NCBI GenBank assembly: GCA_009840625.1
Contig: VXNJ01000009.1
Location: 111,314-175,313 of the forward strand
Direction of reading: 5' to 3'
DNA length: 64,000 nucleotides
From: Chloroflexota bacterium
GTDB taxonomy: Bacteria; Chloroflexota; UBA11872; VXNJ01
In this document: in pieces, positions 1 through 8,630 of the stretch
Layout: each line of letters begins with the position of its first letter
How positions within the stretch are numbered: position 1 is the first letter of the stretch
The notes under the pieces: generated by a model
Databases searched by the model: none
Told to the model about the DNA's origin: nothing
Seen by the model: the letters and a program-made list of their open reading frames with translations, nothing else
Program-made: the position numbers and the translations under genes

Positions 1-601
1 CGGCTATTCACGCTTCCCGCTCTGGGAAGGCGACGCCGACAACATCGTCGGACTGGTCGACGTAGTCGACCTCTATCGGCTCAGCGCCCGTGACTGGGGC
101 GCTCCGCTACCGCGTCCGGCAATCTCGCAATTGCCGGCAGTGTTCGAGAACGCACCGGTCGCCCAACTCCCGGCCATGATGCGCGCTTCGGCAACCGAGA
201 TGCTGCTCGTGGTCGATGAACACGGCGACGCTGCCGGGCTGGTCACCACCGAGGACCTGGCAGTGGCACTGGTGGGGGACCTCGCCGACCAGTCGGCCGA
301 CGATTCGGCCGATCTGCGGCAACTCGACGACGGCAACTGGACCGCAACCGGATTGACCCGCGCCAGCGAACTTGCCGAAGCGCTGGATCTGGAGCTTCCC
401 GAGGGCGAGTTCGACACCGTCGCGGGTTTCGTGATCAATCAGCTGTCGGCGATCCCCGACGAAGGCGCGTTCTTTTCCTACCGCGGCTGGCTGGTGATGG
501 TGACCCGCACCAGCGGCCCGCGCATCCTGGCGGTGCGCTTCATGCGCGATCCGAGCGCGTCGGCGCCGAGCGACGCGGACTCCGGCGCCGCTCCGGACTA
601 G
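1..601 (+). CDS. CNNM/CorC (HlyC) family protein, C-terminal part
   Basis: The gene enters from the left edge, with its first whole codon at base 2, so about 200 C-terminal residues are visible. The first residues (GYSRFPLWEG, then NIVGLVDVVDL) match the end of a first CBS domain. A second CBS unit follows (MLLVVDEHGDAAGLVTTEDL), then a CorC/HlyC transporter-associated domain (about the last 80 residues, GFVINQLSAIPDEG and an FSYRGWLVMV strand). Family members are membrane proteins linked to Mg2+ or Co2+ efflux and carry an N-terminal DUF21 membrane domain, which must lie outside the window. The stop TAG overlaps the ferritin stop on the other strand in a shared CTAG. The family call is firm; the transported ion is unknown. 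Confidence 0.85.
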   Translation, partial: GYSRFPLWEGDADNIVGLVDVVDLYRLSARDWGAPLPRPAISQLPAVFENAPVAQLPAMMRASATEMLLVVDEHGDAAGLVTTEDLAVALVGDLADQSADDSADLRQLDDGNWTATGLTRASELAEALDLELPEGEFDTVAGFVINQLSAIPDEGAFFSYRGWLVMVTRTSGPRILAVRFMRDPSASAPSDADSGAAPD

Positions 602-1131
602 TCCTCCCCGCCGGCCTTGCCGCCCAACTCGATATCCAGCACCAGCAGCGCCGCCGCGTTGTCGCCGGCCAGTTCGAACCGGCGGACGATATCGTCGAAC
701 GTCTTTTCCTCTTCCACCTGTTCGGTCAGGAACCATTCCAGAAAAACGGCGGTCGGGCTGTCACCCTCGTCCAGCGCCATCTGGTGCAGCCGCTTTATGG
801 ACTCGGAAACGCCTTCTTCATTGCTTAAAGCGGTGCGAAAGGCATCGACCGCGCCGCTGAAGTCGCCGTACACGGCCGCGACAGGGCCGATCACGATCCG
901 GCCGTTCCGATCCAGGACGTATTCATAGAGCCGCAACGCGTGGCCCCGTTCTTCGGCAGCCTGCGCCTCCATGAACGCTGAGCAACCGAGCAGGCTCTCG
1001 TTGTCGAACCAACCGGCCATCGCCAGGTATGCAAATTCGGCTGCAAATTCGTTTGATATCTGCTGGTTCAGCCCATCCAGCATGTCCTCCGACAGCGGCC
1101 CGAGGCCCCGTCCAGCGTCCTGCTTGCTCAC
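598..1131 (-). CDS. ftnA: Ferritin (iron storage, non-heme)
   Basis: A 177-residue four-helix ferritin. Ferroxidase-centre motifs are visible: EFAAEFAYLAMAGWF in helix A, QAAEERGHALRLYEY in helix B, and EWFLTEQVEEEKTFDD in helix D, supplying the Glu and His iron ligands. Length is normal for bacterial FtnA and no haem-ligand Met pattern of bacterioferritin is obvious. It would oxidise Fe2+ and store it as a mineral core in a 24-mer in the cytoplasm. The start is GTG at 1131, with GGGAG and AGGAG stretches just upstream on the minus strand. It is monocistronic and converges on the CorC-like gene. The symbol is by family, not by proven orthology. Confidence 0.88.
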   Translation of the reverse strand: MSKQDAGRGLGPLSEDMLDGLNQQISNEFAAEFAYLAMAGWFDNESLLGCSAFMEAQAAEERGHALRLYEYVLDRNGRIVIGPVAAVYGDFSGAVDAFRTALSNEEGVSESIKRLHQMALDEGDSPTAVFLEWFLTEQVEEEKTFDDIVRRFELAGDNAAALLVLDIELGGKAGGED

Positions 1132-1363
1132 TCCTGCTCCCGTCGCTTGATGGAGTTTTCCGATCTCTTCGCGGCGGCAAATACCCGGCTCCTGCCGCGC
1201 CCTCCGCCGCGTTTTCCACTTGTCAGATGTTGCCCGGTTAAACCGGCAAGGGACTTAGCAGTGGTTTAAGCCGATTTAGCCGGCGCTAACGTGATTGGGC
1301 CCCATACGGGGATTGCGCATATGGAAAAATCTGCATTGATCCGCATTTCGGCGCCGAGGACTC

Positions 1364-2806
1364 ATGCCCGCTAACGACAACGTGGTTTTCATCCTCACCG
1401 ACGACCAGGCAACCTGGGCGCTGGGGTGCTACGGCAACGACGAAATTCGCACTCCCAATCTCGACCGCCTGGCGGCCTCGGGGGTTCGCCTGGAGAATTT
1501 CTTCGTGGCCTCACCGGTGTGCTCGCCGTCGCGGGCCACATACCTGACCGGCCTGATCAACTCCCAGCACGGCGTGCATGACTGGGTTCGGGGCGACGCC
1601 AGCAACGAGATGCCCCCGGCGCTGCTGTCGGGGCGCACCACCTACGTGGACGTGATGGCGGCCAATGGTTATTCATGCTCGCTATCGGGTAAATGGCACC
1701 TTGGCGAGCAGGAACTTCCCCGCCACGGCTTCGCGCGCCACAACCTCCGCCGTTTCGGCGGCGGGTCCTACATCGACCCGGAGATGGTGCGCGACGGCGA
1801 ACGCCACATCGCGCCGGGATACGCGAGCGACATCTTCACCGACGACGCGATTGAATTCATCCGGGCCAGCGCGCAGGGCGACGCCCCCTTCTACGCTTCC
1901 GTGCACTACACCGCCCCCCACAGCCCGTGGTACGGGCATCCACAGGAGATCGTCGATTCCTACGACGACTGCCCGTTTGAGTCCTGCCCGCAGGAGGAGC
2001 CGCATCCCTGGATGGCCGGGTCGCCGACGGAATTTAAGGGCGGCCGCGAAATGCTGAAGGGCTACTTTGCGGCCGTGACCGCTATGGACCTTGCCGTGGG
2101 CAGGATCATCGACACGCTCGAGGAACTGGGCCTGCGCGAACGCACCTTGGTGGTCTTCTGCTCCGACAACGGGTTCAATTTCGGCCACCACGGGGTCTGG
2201 GGGAAAGGAAACGGAACCTTCCCCTTCAACATGTACGAGACCTCGGTTAAGGTGCCCTGCATCTTCTCCCAGCCCGGCACGATCGAGCCCGGCCGGGTGT
2301 TCGAAGGCCTCCACTCCAACTACGACATGTACCCGACACTGCTCGATTACCTGGGGCTGCCGATCCCGGCGGGAGTGAACCTTCCGGGCAAGAGCCTGGC
2401 GGCCGCGCTGCAGGGCGATGAGCCCGACGATCATGCCGCGGTGGTGGTCTTCGACGAGTTCGGCGGGACGCGCATGATCCGCACCCGGCGCTGGAAATAC
2501 ATCCACCGCTATGACTTCGGCCCCTGCGAACTCTTCGACCTGCAGGAGGATCCCGGCGAGCGAAGCAATCTCTTCTACCACCCCGACCAGCAGGCGCGGA
2601 TTGCCTCGATGCGCCGGATGTTGGAAAAGTTTTTCGCCGACTACGCCGAGGAGCAATTCGACGGTCGCGACCTTCTGGTCCGCGGTTTCGGCCAGGGCGC
2701 CGATCTGACCGGCGATCTTGCGGCCGACCGGGCCGTTTTCTACCAGGCCTGGGCCGATCCGAATCCCTTGCCGGTCCTGGCCAGCTTGCGGGAGCAGGGT
2801 CGATAG
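1364..2806 (+). CDS. Sulfatase (formylglycine-dependent, S1 family), first of three
   Basis: A 480-residue type I sulfatase. The formylglycine motif C-S-P-S-R is at residues 53-57 within VASPVCSPSRATYLTG, with the metal-binding pair DD at 13-14 (ILTDDQ) and the second metal site in CSDNGFNFGHHG followed by a Lys-rich WGKGN. The C-terminal part has the usual substrate-side ending (RMIRTRRWKYIHRYD, ELFDLQEDPGE). It would hydrolyse a sulfate ester after the Cys is converted to formylglycine; the maturase is not in this window. I see no clear signal peptide, so cytoplasmic action on imported substrate is possible. ATG follows GAGGACTC. Substrate unknown. The next gene starts at or just after its stop. 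Confidence 0.9.
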   Translation: MPANDNVVFILTDDQATWALGCYGNDEIRTPNLDRLAASGVRLENFFVASPVCSPSRATYLTGLINSQHGVHDWVRGDASNEMPPALLSGRTTYVDVMAANGYSCSLSGKWHLGEQELPRHGFARHNLRRFGGGSYIDPEMVRDGERHIAPGYASDIFTDDAIEFIRASAQGDAPFYASVHYTAPHSPWYGHPQEIVDSYDDCPFESCPQEEPHPWMAGSPTEFKGGREMLKGYFAAVTAMDLAVGRIIDTLEELGLRERTLVVFCSDNGFNFGHHGVWGKGNGTFPFNMYETSVKVPCIFSQPGTIEPGRVFEGLHSNYDMYPTLLDYLGLPIPAGVNLPGKSLAAALQGDEPDDHAAVVVFDEFGGTRMIRTRRWKYIHRYDFGPCELFDLQEDPGERSNLFYHPDQQARIASMRRMLEKFFADYAEEQFDGRDLLVRGFGQGADLTGDLAADRAVFYQAWADPNPLPVLASLREQGR

Positions 2807-3981
2807 AAACCGGGTCACTGCTCTCGCACCTTGTCTGCTGCGAATGCGGTCGTCAGGGCGAGGCCGACCGCGTGCAGACGGTCTGTCCGGACTGCGGCGG
2901 ATCGTGGCTGGCCGAGTACGCTCTCGAAGATTCGGGGCTCGACCGCACCGAAATCTCGCGCCGCCCGCGCGGGATGTGGCGCTACCGCGAGGTCCTGCCG
3001 GTCCGCCGAGAGGCCAACATCGTCGATCTCGGCGAGGGATCGACCCCCACCCTGCGGCTGCGCCGGATTGCAGGCGAACTGGGCCTCAAGGAACTCTGGC
3101 TGAAGGACGAGGGGTCCAACCCCACCGGAACGTTCAAGGCCCGCGGAGCTGCCGCCGCCTACTCACGGGCCCGCGAACTTGGAATCCGCGACATCGCCAT
3201 GGGGACTGCCGGCAACGCCGGCAGCGCCCTGGCCGCGTACGCAGCGCCGGCCGGGATAGCCGCCCACGTGGCGATGCCGCGCTTCACCCCCGACCCGATA
3301 AAAGCCGAGTGCCGCGCCTACGGTGCCGAAGTGGTCGAGGTAGACGGCCCGATCTCAGTCGCCGGGAAGCTCATGTCCGAACGGGCCGCCGCCAACGGGT
3401 GGTTCGAGGGATCGACCCTTAAGGAGCCCTACCGGATCGAGGGCAAGAAGACGATGGGGTACGAGCTGGCCGAATTCTTCGGCTGGCAGATGCCGGATGT
3501 CGTCCTGTACCCGACCGGCGGCGGCGTGGGACTGATCGGAATTTGGAAGGCGGCCCTCGAAATGGCCCGTCTGGGTTGGCTAACGGGGCGAAAAATGCCG
3601 CGCCTGGTGGCCGTTCAGGCCAGCGGCTGCGACCCGATCGTGACCGCCTACGAGGCCGGTCACAGCACCGCCCAGGCCCCCGAGTCCCCCTACACCCTGG
3701 CGGCCGGCTTGTTGGTTCCGCTGCCCTACGGCCATCGCCTGGTGCTGCGGATCATCAAGGAGACTGGCGGGGTCGCGATTTCGGTCGAAGACTCGGAACT
3801 GGCCGGGGCCGTGCGGGAAATGGCCGAACGCGAAGGGCTGCTGCTTTGCCCGGAAGCGGCGGCTTTGCTGCCGGCGCTCAAGTCCCTGCTCGACTCCGGT
3901 GCCATCGACGCCGACGAGCGGGTCGTGCTGCTCTCCACCGGCAACGGGCTCAAGTACCCCCACGTCTTTAACGGCGCCTGA
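2803..3981 (+). CDS. thrC: Threonine synthase-like PLP enzyme with N-terminal zinc ribbon; non-canonical start
   Basis: A fold-type II PLP enzyme with the lysine motif NPTGTFKARGA (PLP Lys), the phosphate-binding loop TAGNAGSALAAYA and a glycine-rich PTGGGVGLIG. It would make threonine from O-phosphohomoserine, or act as a related lyase. The first ATG, GTG or TTG in frame is GTG 2872, but homology clearly begins earlier. Codons 2836-2847 read C-C-E-C and pair with a later CPDC to form a four-Cys zinc ribbon, as in many threonine synthases that begin with HLVCLECG-like residues. Candidate starts are ATA 2803, exactly 8 bases after GGGAG (2790-2794) and overlapping the sulfatase stop, or CTG 2818. 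I use ATA 2803; the start is inference, the product fairly safe. Confidence 0.8.
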   Translation: METGSLLSHLVCCECGRQGEADRVQTVCPDCGGSWLAEYALEDSGLDRTEISRRPRGMWRYREVLPVRREANIVDLGEGSTPTLRLRRIAGELGLKELWLKDEGSNPTGTFKARGAAAAYSRARELGIRDIAMGTAGNAGSALAAYAAPAGIAAHVAMPRFTPDPIKAECRAYGAEVVEVDGPISVAGKLMSERAAANGWFEGSTLKEPYRIEGKKTMGYELAEFFGWQMPDVVLYPTGGGVGLIGIWKAALEMARLGWLTGRKMPRLVAVQASGCDPIVTAYEAGHSTAQAPESPYTLAAGLLVPLPYGHRLVLRIIKETGGVAISVEDSELAGAVREMAEREGLLLCPEAAALLPALKSLLDSGAIDADERVVLLSTGNGLKYPHVFNGA

Positions 3982-4324
3982 TCAGTCATTTACCCCGCAC
4001 CGGCGCGCAGGGCTGGTGAAGCGCTTGGGTAAACCGCGATCGCCGTGCCTGGGAAATTAGCGTACACGACCGCAGGGTGCCACCCGGCCCGAAGCGATCT
4101 GACGTTGCCGCCGAGATACTTCGGCCGGATTCGGCCAAGGCGACGCGGCGCAATGATTTAAGGTTTGGTGAAATAAGTTGCCGGGCGGAATCGGCTGATT
4201 CCAGAAAAGGTCGGGCGCTTATTGCGGTCGCCGCATGCGCGATGCTAGAGCGGCTCAATGCGTGCGGTGCAGTTCCAATCCGGTACCCGACAGTTGCCGA
4301 CCTGGATCCAGGGGAGTGTGATTT
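3982..4324. other. Intergenic region with no convincing gene
   Basis: About 340 bases between the threonine synthase-like gene and the membrane-protein gene. An open frame exists here (4077-4328) but its composition does not resemble a protein. An 8-base palindrome AAGCGCTT at 4019-4026 resembles the core of LacI/GalR-type operators, but its flanks are not symmetric. A good ribosome-binding site (AGGGGAG, 4311-4317) precedes the next gene. I see no rho-independent terminator. Confidence 0.5.
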
Positions 4325-5059
4325 ATGAAGAGTGAAGGACGCGGATTGCCGGCGGCGGGCAAGGCCGCCGGCATTTCGCTAATGGCGGCGGTGGCGGTCA
4401 TGATCGTCGCGACCCTGGTGAGTCCCGGCGTTTCCCTGATCGATCCGGTCGACCAGACCGATACCACCAGCGCGCTAGCGTCGCTGGGAGAAAACCCGAA
4501 CCTGGGACACCTGACCACGCTGCTGGCAATGGTCTCGATGCTGCTCTATGCGCGCGGGTTTCTGGGCATATACCGGTCTGTCAGCAATGAGTCGGGTCTC
4601 GCCGCGACCCTCCTGCGAACCGGTATCGGGGTCAGCTTGTTCGGGTGGGCGATATTTACGGCCGCTATGGGCATGCGGCACATGGCGATCCACTTAACCC
4701 AACGCGCCGCCGAAGAGCCGGCAATGGCGGAGCAAATGCTCGCGGCGGCGGGCGGAGTTTTCATTGCCCTGACGGCCGTGCTGGTGGCGTTTCTGGCCAT
4801 CTACCCGGTGGCGACCTTCCTCACCGGAATCGGCCTGGCTTTGCGATCGCGATCGATAGGCCTGCCGACGATATTGGGCTGGGGACTGGCGCTGGCCGGA
4901 CTCCTGGCGATTGCCGTGTTTCATACAGCGCTGCACGTCCCCTCCTTTGACCCAGGGTTGATGCTGCAGACCAACAGCGCGGTGCTCTCCCTGGGAACGT
5001 TGCTGCTATTCCTGCTGGGATTCGCGATGTTCAGGGATCCGGCGACAAAGACTGACTGA
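4325..5059 (+). CDS. Integral membrane protein, six predicted helices, function unknown
   Basis: A 244-residue, strongly hydrophobic protein. Hydrophobic segments lie at about residues 12-35, 60-80, 95-115, 138-170, 180-200 and 213-235, suggesting six membrane helices with short loops. One loop (QTDTTSALASLGENPNLGH) is polar and would be extracytoplasmic if the N-terminus is inside. I do not recognise a family; DUF4386-type proteins are a loose match in size and layout only. ATG is preceded by AGGGGAG, a strong ribosome-binding site. It is probably transcribed alone or with smpB downstream. Confidence 0.7.
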   Translation: MKSEGRGLPAAGKAAGISLMAAVAVMIVATLVSPGVSLIDPVDQTDTTSALASLGENPNLGHLTTLLAMVSMLLYARGFLGIYRSVSNESGLAATLLRTGIGVSLFGWAIFTAAMGMRHMAIHLTQRAAEEPAMAEQMLAAAGGVFIALTAVLVAFLAIYPVATFLTGIGLALRSRSIGLPTILGWGLALAGLLAIAVFHTALHVPSFDPGLMLQTNSAVLSLGTLLLFLLGFAMFRDPATKTD

Positions 5060-5129
5060 CCGCCAATAATTCCGTCCGCGATCGCGCGCCTCGTCCGCCG
5101 CTGCGCCGGACGATCGTCTGGGTAGCACG

Positions 5130-5633
5130 ATTCCTCGCCGACGCGGCCGCAGCAGCAATATCGATTCCGGCCCCCCGCAACGCCGGGCCAGCGTCGCCCG
5201 GAACCGTCGGGCGGGGTATGACTACGAACTCGGCGAGCAGTTCGTGGCCGGGCTCGTTCTGGCCGGCACTGAAATCAAATCGGTGCGCCAGGGCAACGTT
5301 TCGATCGCCAACGCCTACATCAGAGTCGACGTGCGTGAGGCGTGGATACACGGCATGCACATTGCCCGCTACCGGCCGGCCGCGGACCGCAACCACGATC
5401 CCGACCGCCCGCGCAAGTTGCTGCTCAATCGCCGCGAACTGTTACGTATCCAGGTCCGTACGCAGCAGCAGGGTTATACGGCAGTCCCGCTTGAACTGCT
5501 GATCCAGGGTCGATTTGCCAAGTTGCGCTTTGCCATCGCGCGCGGCCGGAAACGCTGGGACAAGCGTGAAGCAATCTCGCGACGCGAGAATGAAACCCGT
5601 TTAAGGCGGCTGCTCAAACACGGCCGGGCCTGA
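5130..5633 (+). CDS. smpB: SsrA-binding protein SmpB; non-canonical start
   Basis: SmpB binds tmRNA and brings it to stalled ribosomes in trans-translation. The core is unmistakable: RNRRAGYDYEL, then GLVLAGTEIKSVRQGN, then ARYRPAADRNHDPDRPRKLL, ending in a basic tail (RGRKRWDKREAISRRE). The first ordinary start in frame is GTG 5244, which would cut off RNRRAGYDYELGEQF, a part of the OB-fold conserved in SmpB. Between the in-frame stop TAA at 5067 and 5244 there is no ATG, GTG or TTG. ATT 5130, ATC 5160 and CTG 5118 are the near-cognate options. I list ATT 5130, which gives a 167-residue protein of normal size. The tmRNA gene is not in the window. Confidence 0.85.
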   Translation: MPRRRGRSSNIDSGPPQRRASVARNRRAGYDYELGEQFVAGLVLAGTEIKSVRQGNVSIANAYIRVDVREAWIHGMHIARYRPAADRNHDPDRPRKLLLNRRELLRIQVRTQQQGYTAVPLELLIQGRFAKLRFAIARGRKRWDKREAISRRENETRLRRLLKHGRA

Positions 5634-5732
5634 GCCCGCCTGACACGTGTGAAGCGGCAGGCTTGCGAGAATTAATCAGGCGACCGCCATTCGCCCCCTG
5701 ACCTAGTTTCAAGTCCCTTTCGATCTGCGCCC

Positions 5733-7652
5733 ATGTCAACCAAATCGACCGCGGTCGCCGAGAACACCGCTGTGCTCCCGACGGGACTGGTTCTATCGCC
5801 GGATCTGCGCAGCGTCCTGGAATCGGCGCCTTCCGTTGCCTGGATCGAGAGCGGCGATCAGCTGCGCGACCTCTCCCTAGGCGGGGAGGGCGCGGACATT
5901 TTTGAAGTCGCCTACGACGTGCCCGGCAAGGGGCACGTGCCGGAGGCGACGGTAACCCGGACCCGCAACGGGGTAGCAGTCAATTTCCACGACCCCTACA
6001 TGCGCCGGCGCGATCCCGACAGCATGGTGATCGGTGACCGCTTGGGTTCAGACAAGGTCAACATTTCCGACCGGCTCGAATTGGGAATGGACGAGCTGCG
6101 CGAGGCGGTGTTCGGCTGGCTCGCCGACCAGGACCTGCTGGTCCTGGCGATCCAGGCCGGAGGAGAGCGGCTCGGATATCCGGCGCTGCTGGTGGCTCCG
6201 CGCAACGCCGCCTTTTTCGCGGCCGGACTGGCCGAGCTGCAGCAGATGGTGCCCATATCGGAGCTGGGCGAAGAGTTTGAGCCGCGGGCCGTGATCTACC
6301 TGGCTCCGCCGTTCCGCCACCTGCACTGTGAGGGCCGCCAGGTGGTGGTTCACTGCCGCAGCGAGGCGATGCACGAAATCTTCTCCCTGAACCTTTACCT
6401 GGGCCCGAGCGCCAAGAAGGGGATTTACGGAGTCCTGCTGTCGATCGGCGAGGCCGAAAAATGGGTGACCGCGCACTGTTCGGTGGTGCAGGCGATCACG
6501 CCCTACGACAACATCGTCACGATCATGCACGAGGGACCTTCCGGGTGCGGGAAATCGGAAATGCTCGAATACCCGCACGTGGAAACCGACGGCCGGCTAA
6601 TGCTGGGGCACAACCAAATCTCCGGCGAAATGCGTCATCTTTCGATCAACCAGTTCTGCCAGCTGCAGCCGGTCACCGACGACATGGCGCTCTGCCATCC
6701 ATCAATCCAGGACCAATCCGGGCGCCTTACCGTCACCGACGCCGAGGCGGCCTGGTTCGTTCGCGTGGACCACATTCACGCCTACGGCGTTGATCCGTAC
6801 CTGGAGCGCTTGTGCACGACGCCGCCACGTCCGATCCTTTTCCTGAACATCCACGCGGTTCCCAACGCCACCGCACTTATCTGGGAGCCGGTCGAGGACG
6901 CGCCCGGCCAGCCCTGCCCGAATCCGAGAGTGATCCTGCCGCGGGAAATCGTTCCGCAAGTCGTTAACGATCCGGTAAGCGTTGACGTTCGCAATTTCGG
7001 CCTGCGTCAACCGCCCTGCACCAGCAATGCTCCGACTTACGGGATCGTCGGGATGCTGCACTTCCTCCCACCCGCGTTGGCATGGCTCTGGCGCCTCGTG
7101 GCCCCACGCGGTTATCTGAACCCCAGCATCGTCGGCGGGTCGGGTCTCGAATCCGAAGGGGTGGGTTCGTACTGGCCGTTCGCAACCGGTCGCCGGGTCG
7201 ACCAGGCCAACCTCTTGCTGGACCAGATGGTGTCAGCTCCCAACACCCGCTACACGCTCACGCCCAACCAGAACATCGGCGCCTGGCGGGTTGGTTTCAT
7301 GCCGCAGTGGATGGTTCGGGAGTACCTCGCGCGGCGCGGCGGCGCCCATTTCCGGCAGGACCAGATCTCGCCGGCCCGCTGCTCGCTGCTCGGCTACGCG
7401 ATGGATCAAATGCGGATCGAGGGCCAGTTGATCGACCGCTGGTTCACCCAGGTGGACACCCAGCCGGAAGTCGGCGAGGAGGCCTACATGATCGGCGCCG
7501 GTCGTCTGACCGAGTTCTTCAAGGCGACGCTGCGCTCAGATTTCAGCCACCCCGAGCTTGCTTCCCTGGGCCGAGAGATCATCGAATGCGCCCTCGACGA
7601 TGGCGGCGTTGCCGATTATGAAAAGTTGATGCCGGCAGGCGGCCCAGCCTAG
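5733..7652 (+). CDS. PEPCK-like P-loop protein, probable DUF4914 family
   Basis: A 639-residue soluble protein. The only firm motif is a phosphate-binding loop, HEGPSGCGKSEM, at about residues 268-279, of the kind seen in phosphoenolpyruvate carboxykinase and HPr kinase (G-x4-GKS). Asp/His-rich stretches around the centre (FVRVDHIHAYGVDP) could help bind metal and nucleotide. Length and the placement of the P-loop in mid-protein fit my memory of the DUF4914 family, which has no assigned reaction. ATG 5733 has only a weak ribosome-binding site. The MTHFR-like gene follows within about 60 bases on the same strand and may be co-transcribed. A nucleotide-dependent kinase or carboxykinase role is inference. 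Confidence 0.6.
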   Translation: MSTKSTAVAENTAVLPTGLVLSPDLRSVLESAPSVAWIESGDQLRDLSLGGEGADIFEVAYDVPGKGHVPEATVTRTRNGVAVNFHDPYMRRRDPDSMVIGDRLGSDKVNISDRLELGMDELREAVFGWLADQDLLVLAIQAGGERLGYPALLVAPRNAAFFAAGLAELQQMVPISELGEEFEPRAVIYLAPPFRHLHCEGRQVVVHCRSEAMHEIFSLNLYLGPSAKKGIYGVLLSIGEAEKWVTAHCSVVQAITPYDNIVTIMHEGPSGCGKSEMLEYPHVETDGRLMLGHNQISGEMRHLSINQFCQLQPVTDDMALCHPSIQDQSGRLTVTDAEAAWFVRVDHIHAYGVDPYLERLCTTPPRPILFLNIHAVPNATALIWEPVEDAPGQPCPNPRVILPREIVPQVVNDPVSVDVRNFGLRQPPCTSNAPTYGIVGMLHFLPPALAWLWRLVAPRGYLNPSIVGGSGLESEGVGSYWPFATGRRVDQANLLLDQMVSAPNTRYTLTPNQNIGAWRVGFMPQWMVREYLARRGGAHFRQDQISPARCSLLGYAMDQMRIEGQLIDRWFTQVDTQPEVGEEAYMIGAGRLTEFFKATLRSDFSHPELASLGREIIECALDDGGVADYEKLMPAGGPA

Positions 7653-7709
7653 TCCCGCCGCGGTTCGGGGATCCCAGACGGGCGAGCTCTCATCAGAACC
7701 ATTTCCAGC

Positions 7710-8603
7710 TTGATCAGTGACCGGCAACTGCCGGTCATCTACGAATCCCTGCCCCCGGCGCTGGGCGGAAAGGGCGATCCGGTCCACGCGGCCGCGGCGC
7801 TGGCGCGGACCCTGACCGGTTTCGGCGACATCGTCGACGCAGTGCTGGTGCCACAGGTCGAAGACGAATCGGGCGGCGGCCTGGAGGTTGAGCGTTATGT
7901 AAAGGACGACGCGATTGCGTTCGTGGCCCGCTACCTTGAGGCGGCGCAGGCGCCAGCACCACCAACTGCCATAGTTGCCCAGCCGCTGACCCACCTGGGG
8001 GGTGCGGCGATCGAATCGCTATTGGACAGGGTCGCCGGGGCCGGAATCGGCGCGTTGGCGGTGGTGGGCCCGTCGAGCCGCGACCAGGCCAGCGTCAATC
8101 CGACCTCGACCGTCGCGGCGATCGCCCGCTGCGCCGCCGATCCCAGGATTCGGACCGGGGCAATTGCGATCCATGCCCGCAATGCCGAACCCGCCCGGAT
8201 GCTGGCCAAGGCCGGGGCCGGGGCCGAGTTCTTTCTCTCGCAGATCTACTATGACGCCGACAGCATGGCGGCCACTATCGCGGCCTACGGTCGAACCTGC
8301 CGTGAGGCCGACGTCAAACCGGCACGACTGTTTCTGAGCCTGGTTCCGGTCATATCGCCACCCACCGCGCGCCTGATGGCTCGGGTGATCAACCCCGGGC
8401 GGCGCCTCTCCGAGCCGGCGGCCGCAATTCCCTCGGCCGCGGTCGGGCCCGGGACGGTCGACTACCTGCATGACCTCTTGGCGGCCACGCTCGAAGCAGG
8501 TTCCGCGGCCGGGGTGCCGCTGGGCGTTTCGATCGGACACGTGACCGAACGGAACGTCCGGCTATCGTTGGAGCTGCTATCCGTGGTGGGGCAATTCAAG
8601 TAG
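7710..8603 (+). CDS. Methylenetetrahydrofolate reductase-like TIM-barrel protein
   Basis: About 297 residues. The segment AEPARMLAKAGAGAEFFLSQIYYD matches the MTHFR barrel strand in which a long Glu- or Gln-containing motif lines the flavin site, and NVRLSLELL matches the family's C-terminal helix. Early residues (PVIYESLPP) fit the first strand, equal to VTFELEPP in MetF. It may reduce or oxidise methylene-tetrahydrofolate, but it is more distant from MetF than a true orthologue, and I would not assign the exact reaction. TTG 7710 is the first ordinary start; ATC 7692 (behind GGGCGAG) would add six residues and may be the true start. It converges on the trehalose-phosphatase gene. Confidence 0.65.
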   Translation: MISDRQLPVIYESLPPALGGKGDPVHAAAALARTLTGFGDIVDAVLVPQVEDESGGGLEVERYVKDDAIAFVARYLEAAQAPAPPTAIVAQPLTHLGGAAIESLLDRVAGAGIGALAVVGPSSRDQASVNPTSTVAAIARCAADPRIRTGAIAIHARNAEPARMLAKAGAGAEFFLSQIYYDADSMAATIAAYGRTCREADVKPARLFLSLVPVISPPTARLMARVINPGRRLSEPAAAIPSAAVGPGTVDYLHDLLAATLEAGSAAGVPLGVSIGHVTERNVRLSLELLSVVGQFK

Positions 8604-8630
8604 GACGTGCCGGCCAGGTGGAGCGGGCGA

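Noticed and set aside
4019..4026. AAGCGCTT as an operator
   Set aside because: Only the 8-base core is symmetric and no related gene follows closely.
4077..4328. 83-residue open frame in the gap before the membrane protein
   Set aside because: Unusual composition, no homology and overlap with the next gene's ribosome-binding site.
5244..5246. GTG as the smpB start
   Set aside because: It would delete the conserved RNRRAGYDYEL segment of SmpB.
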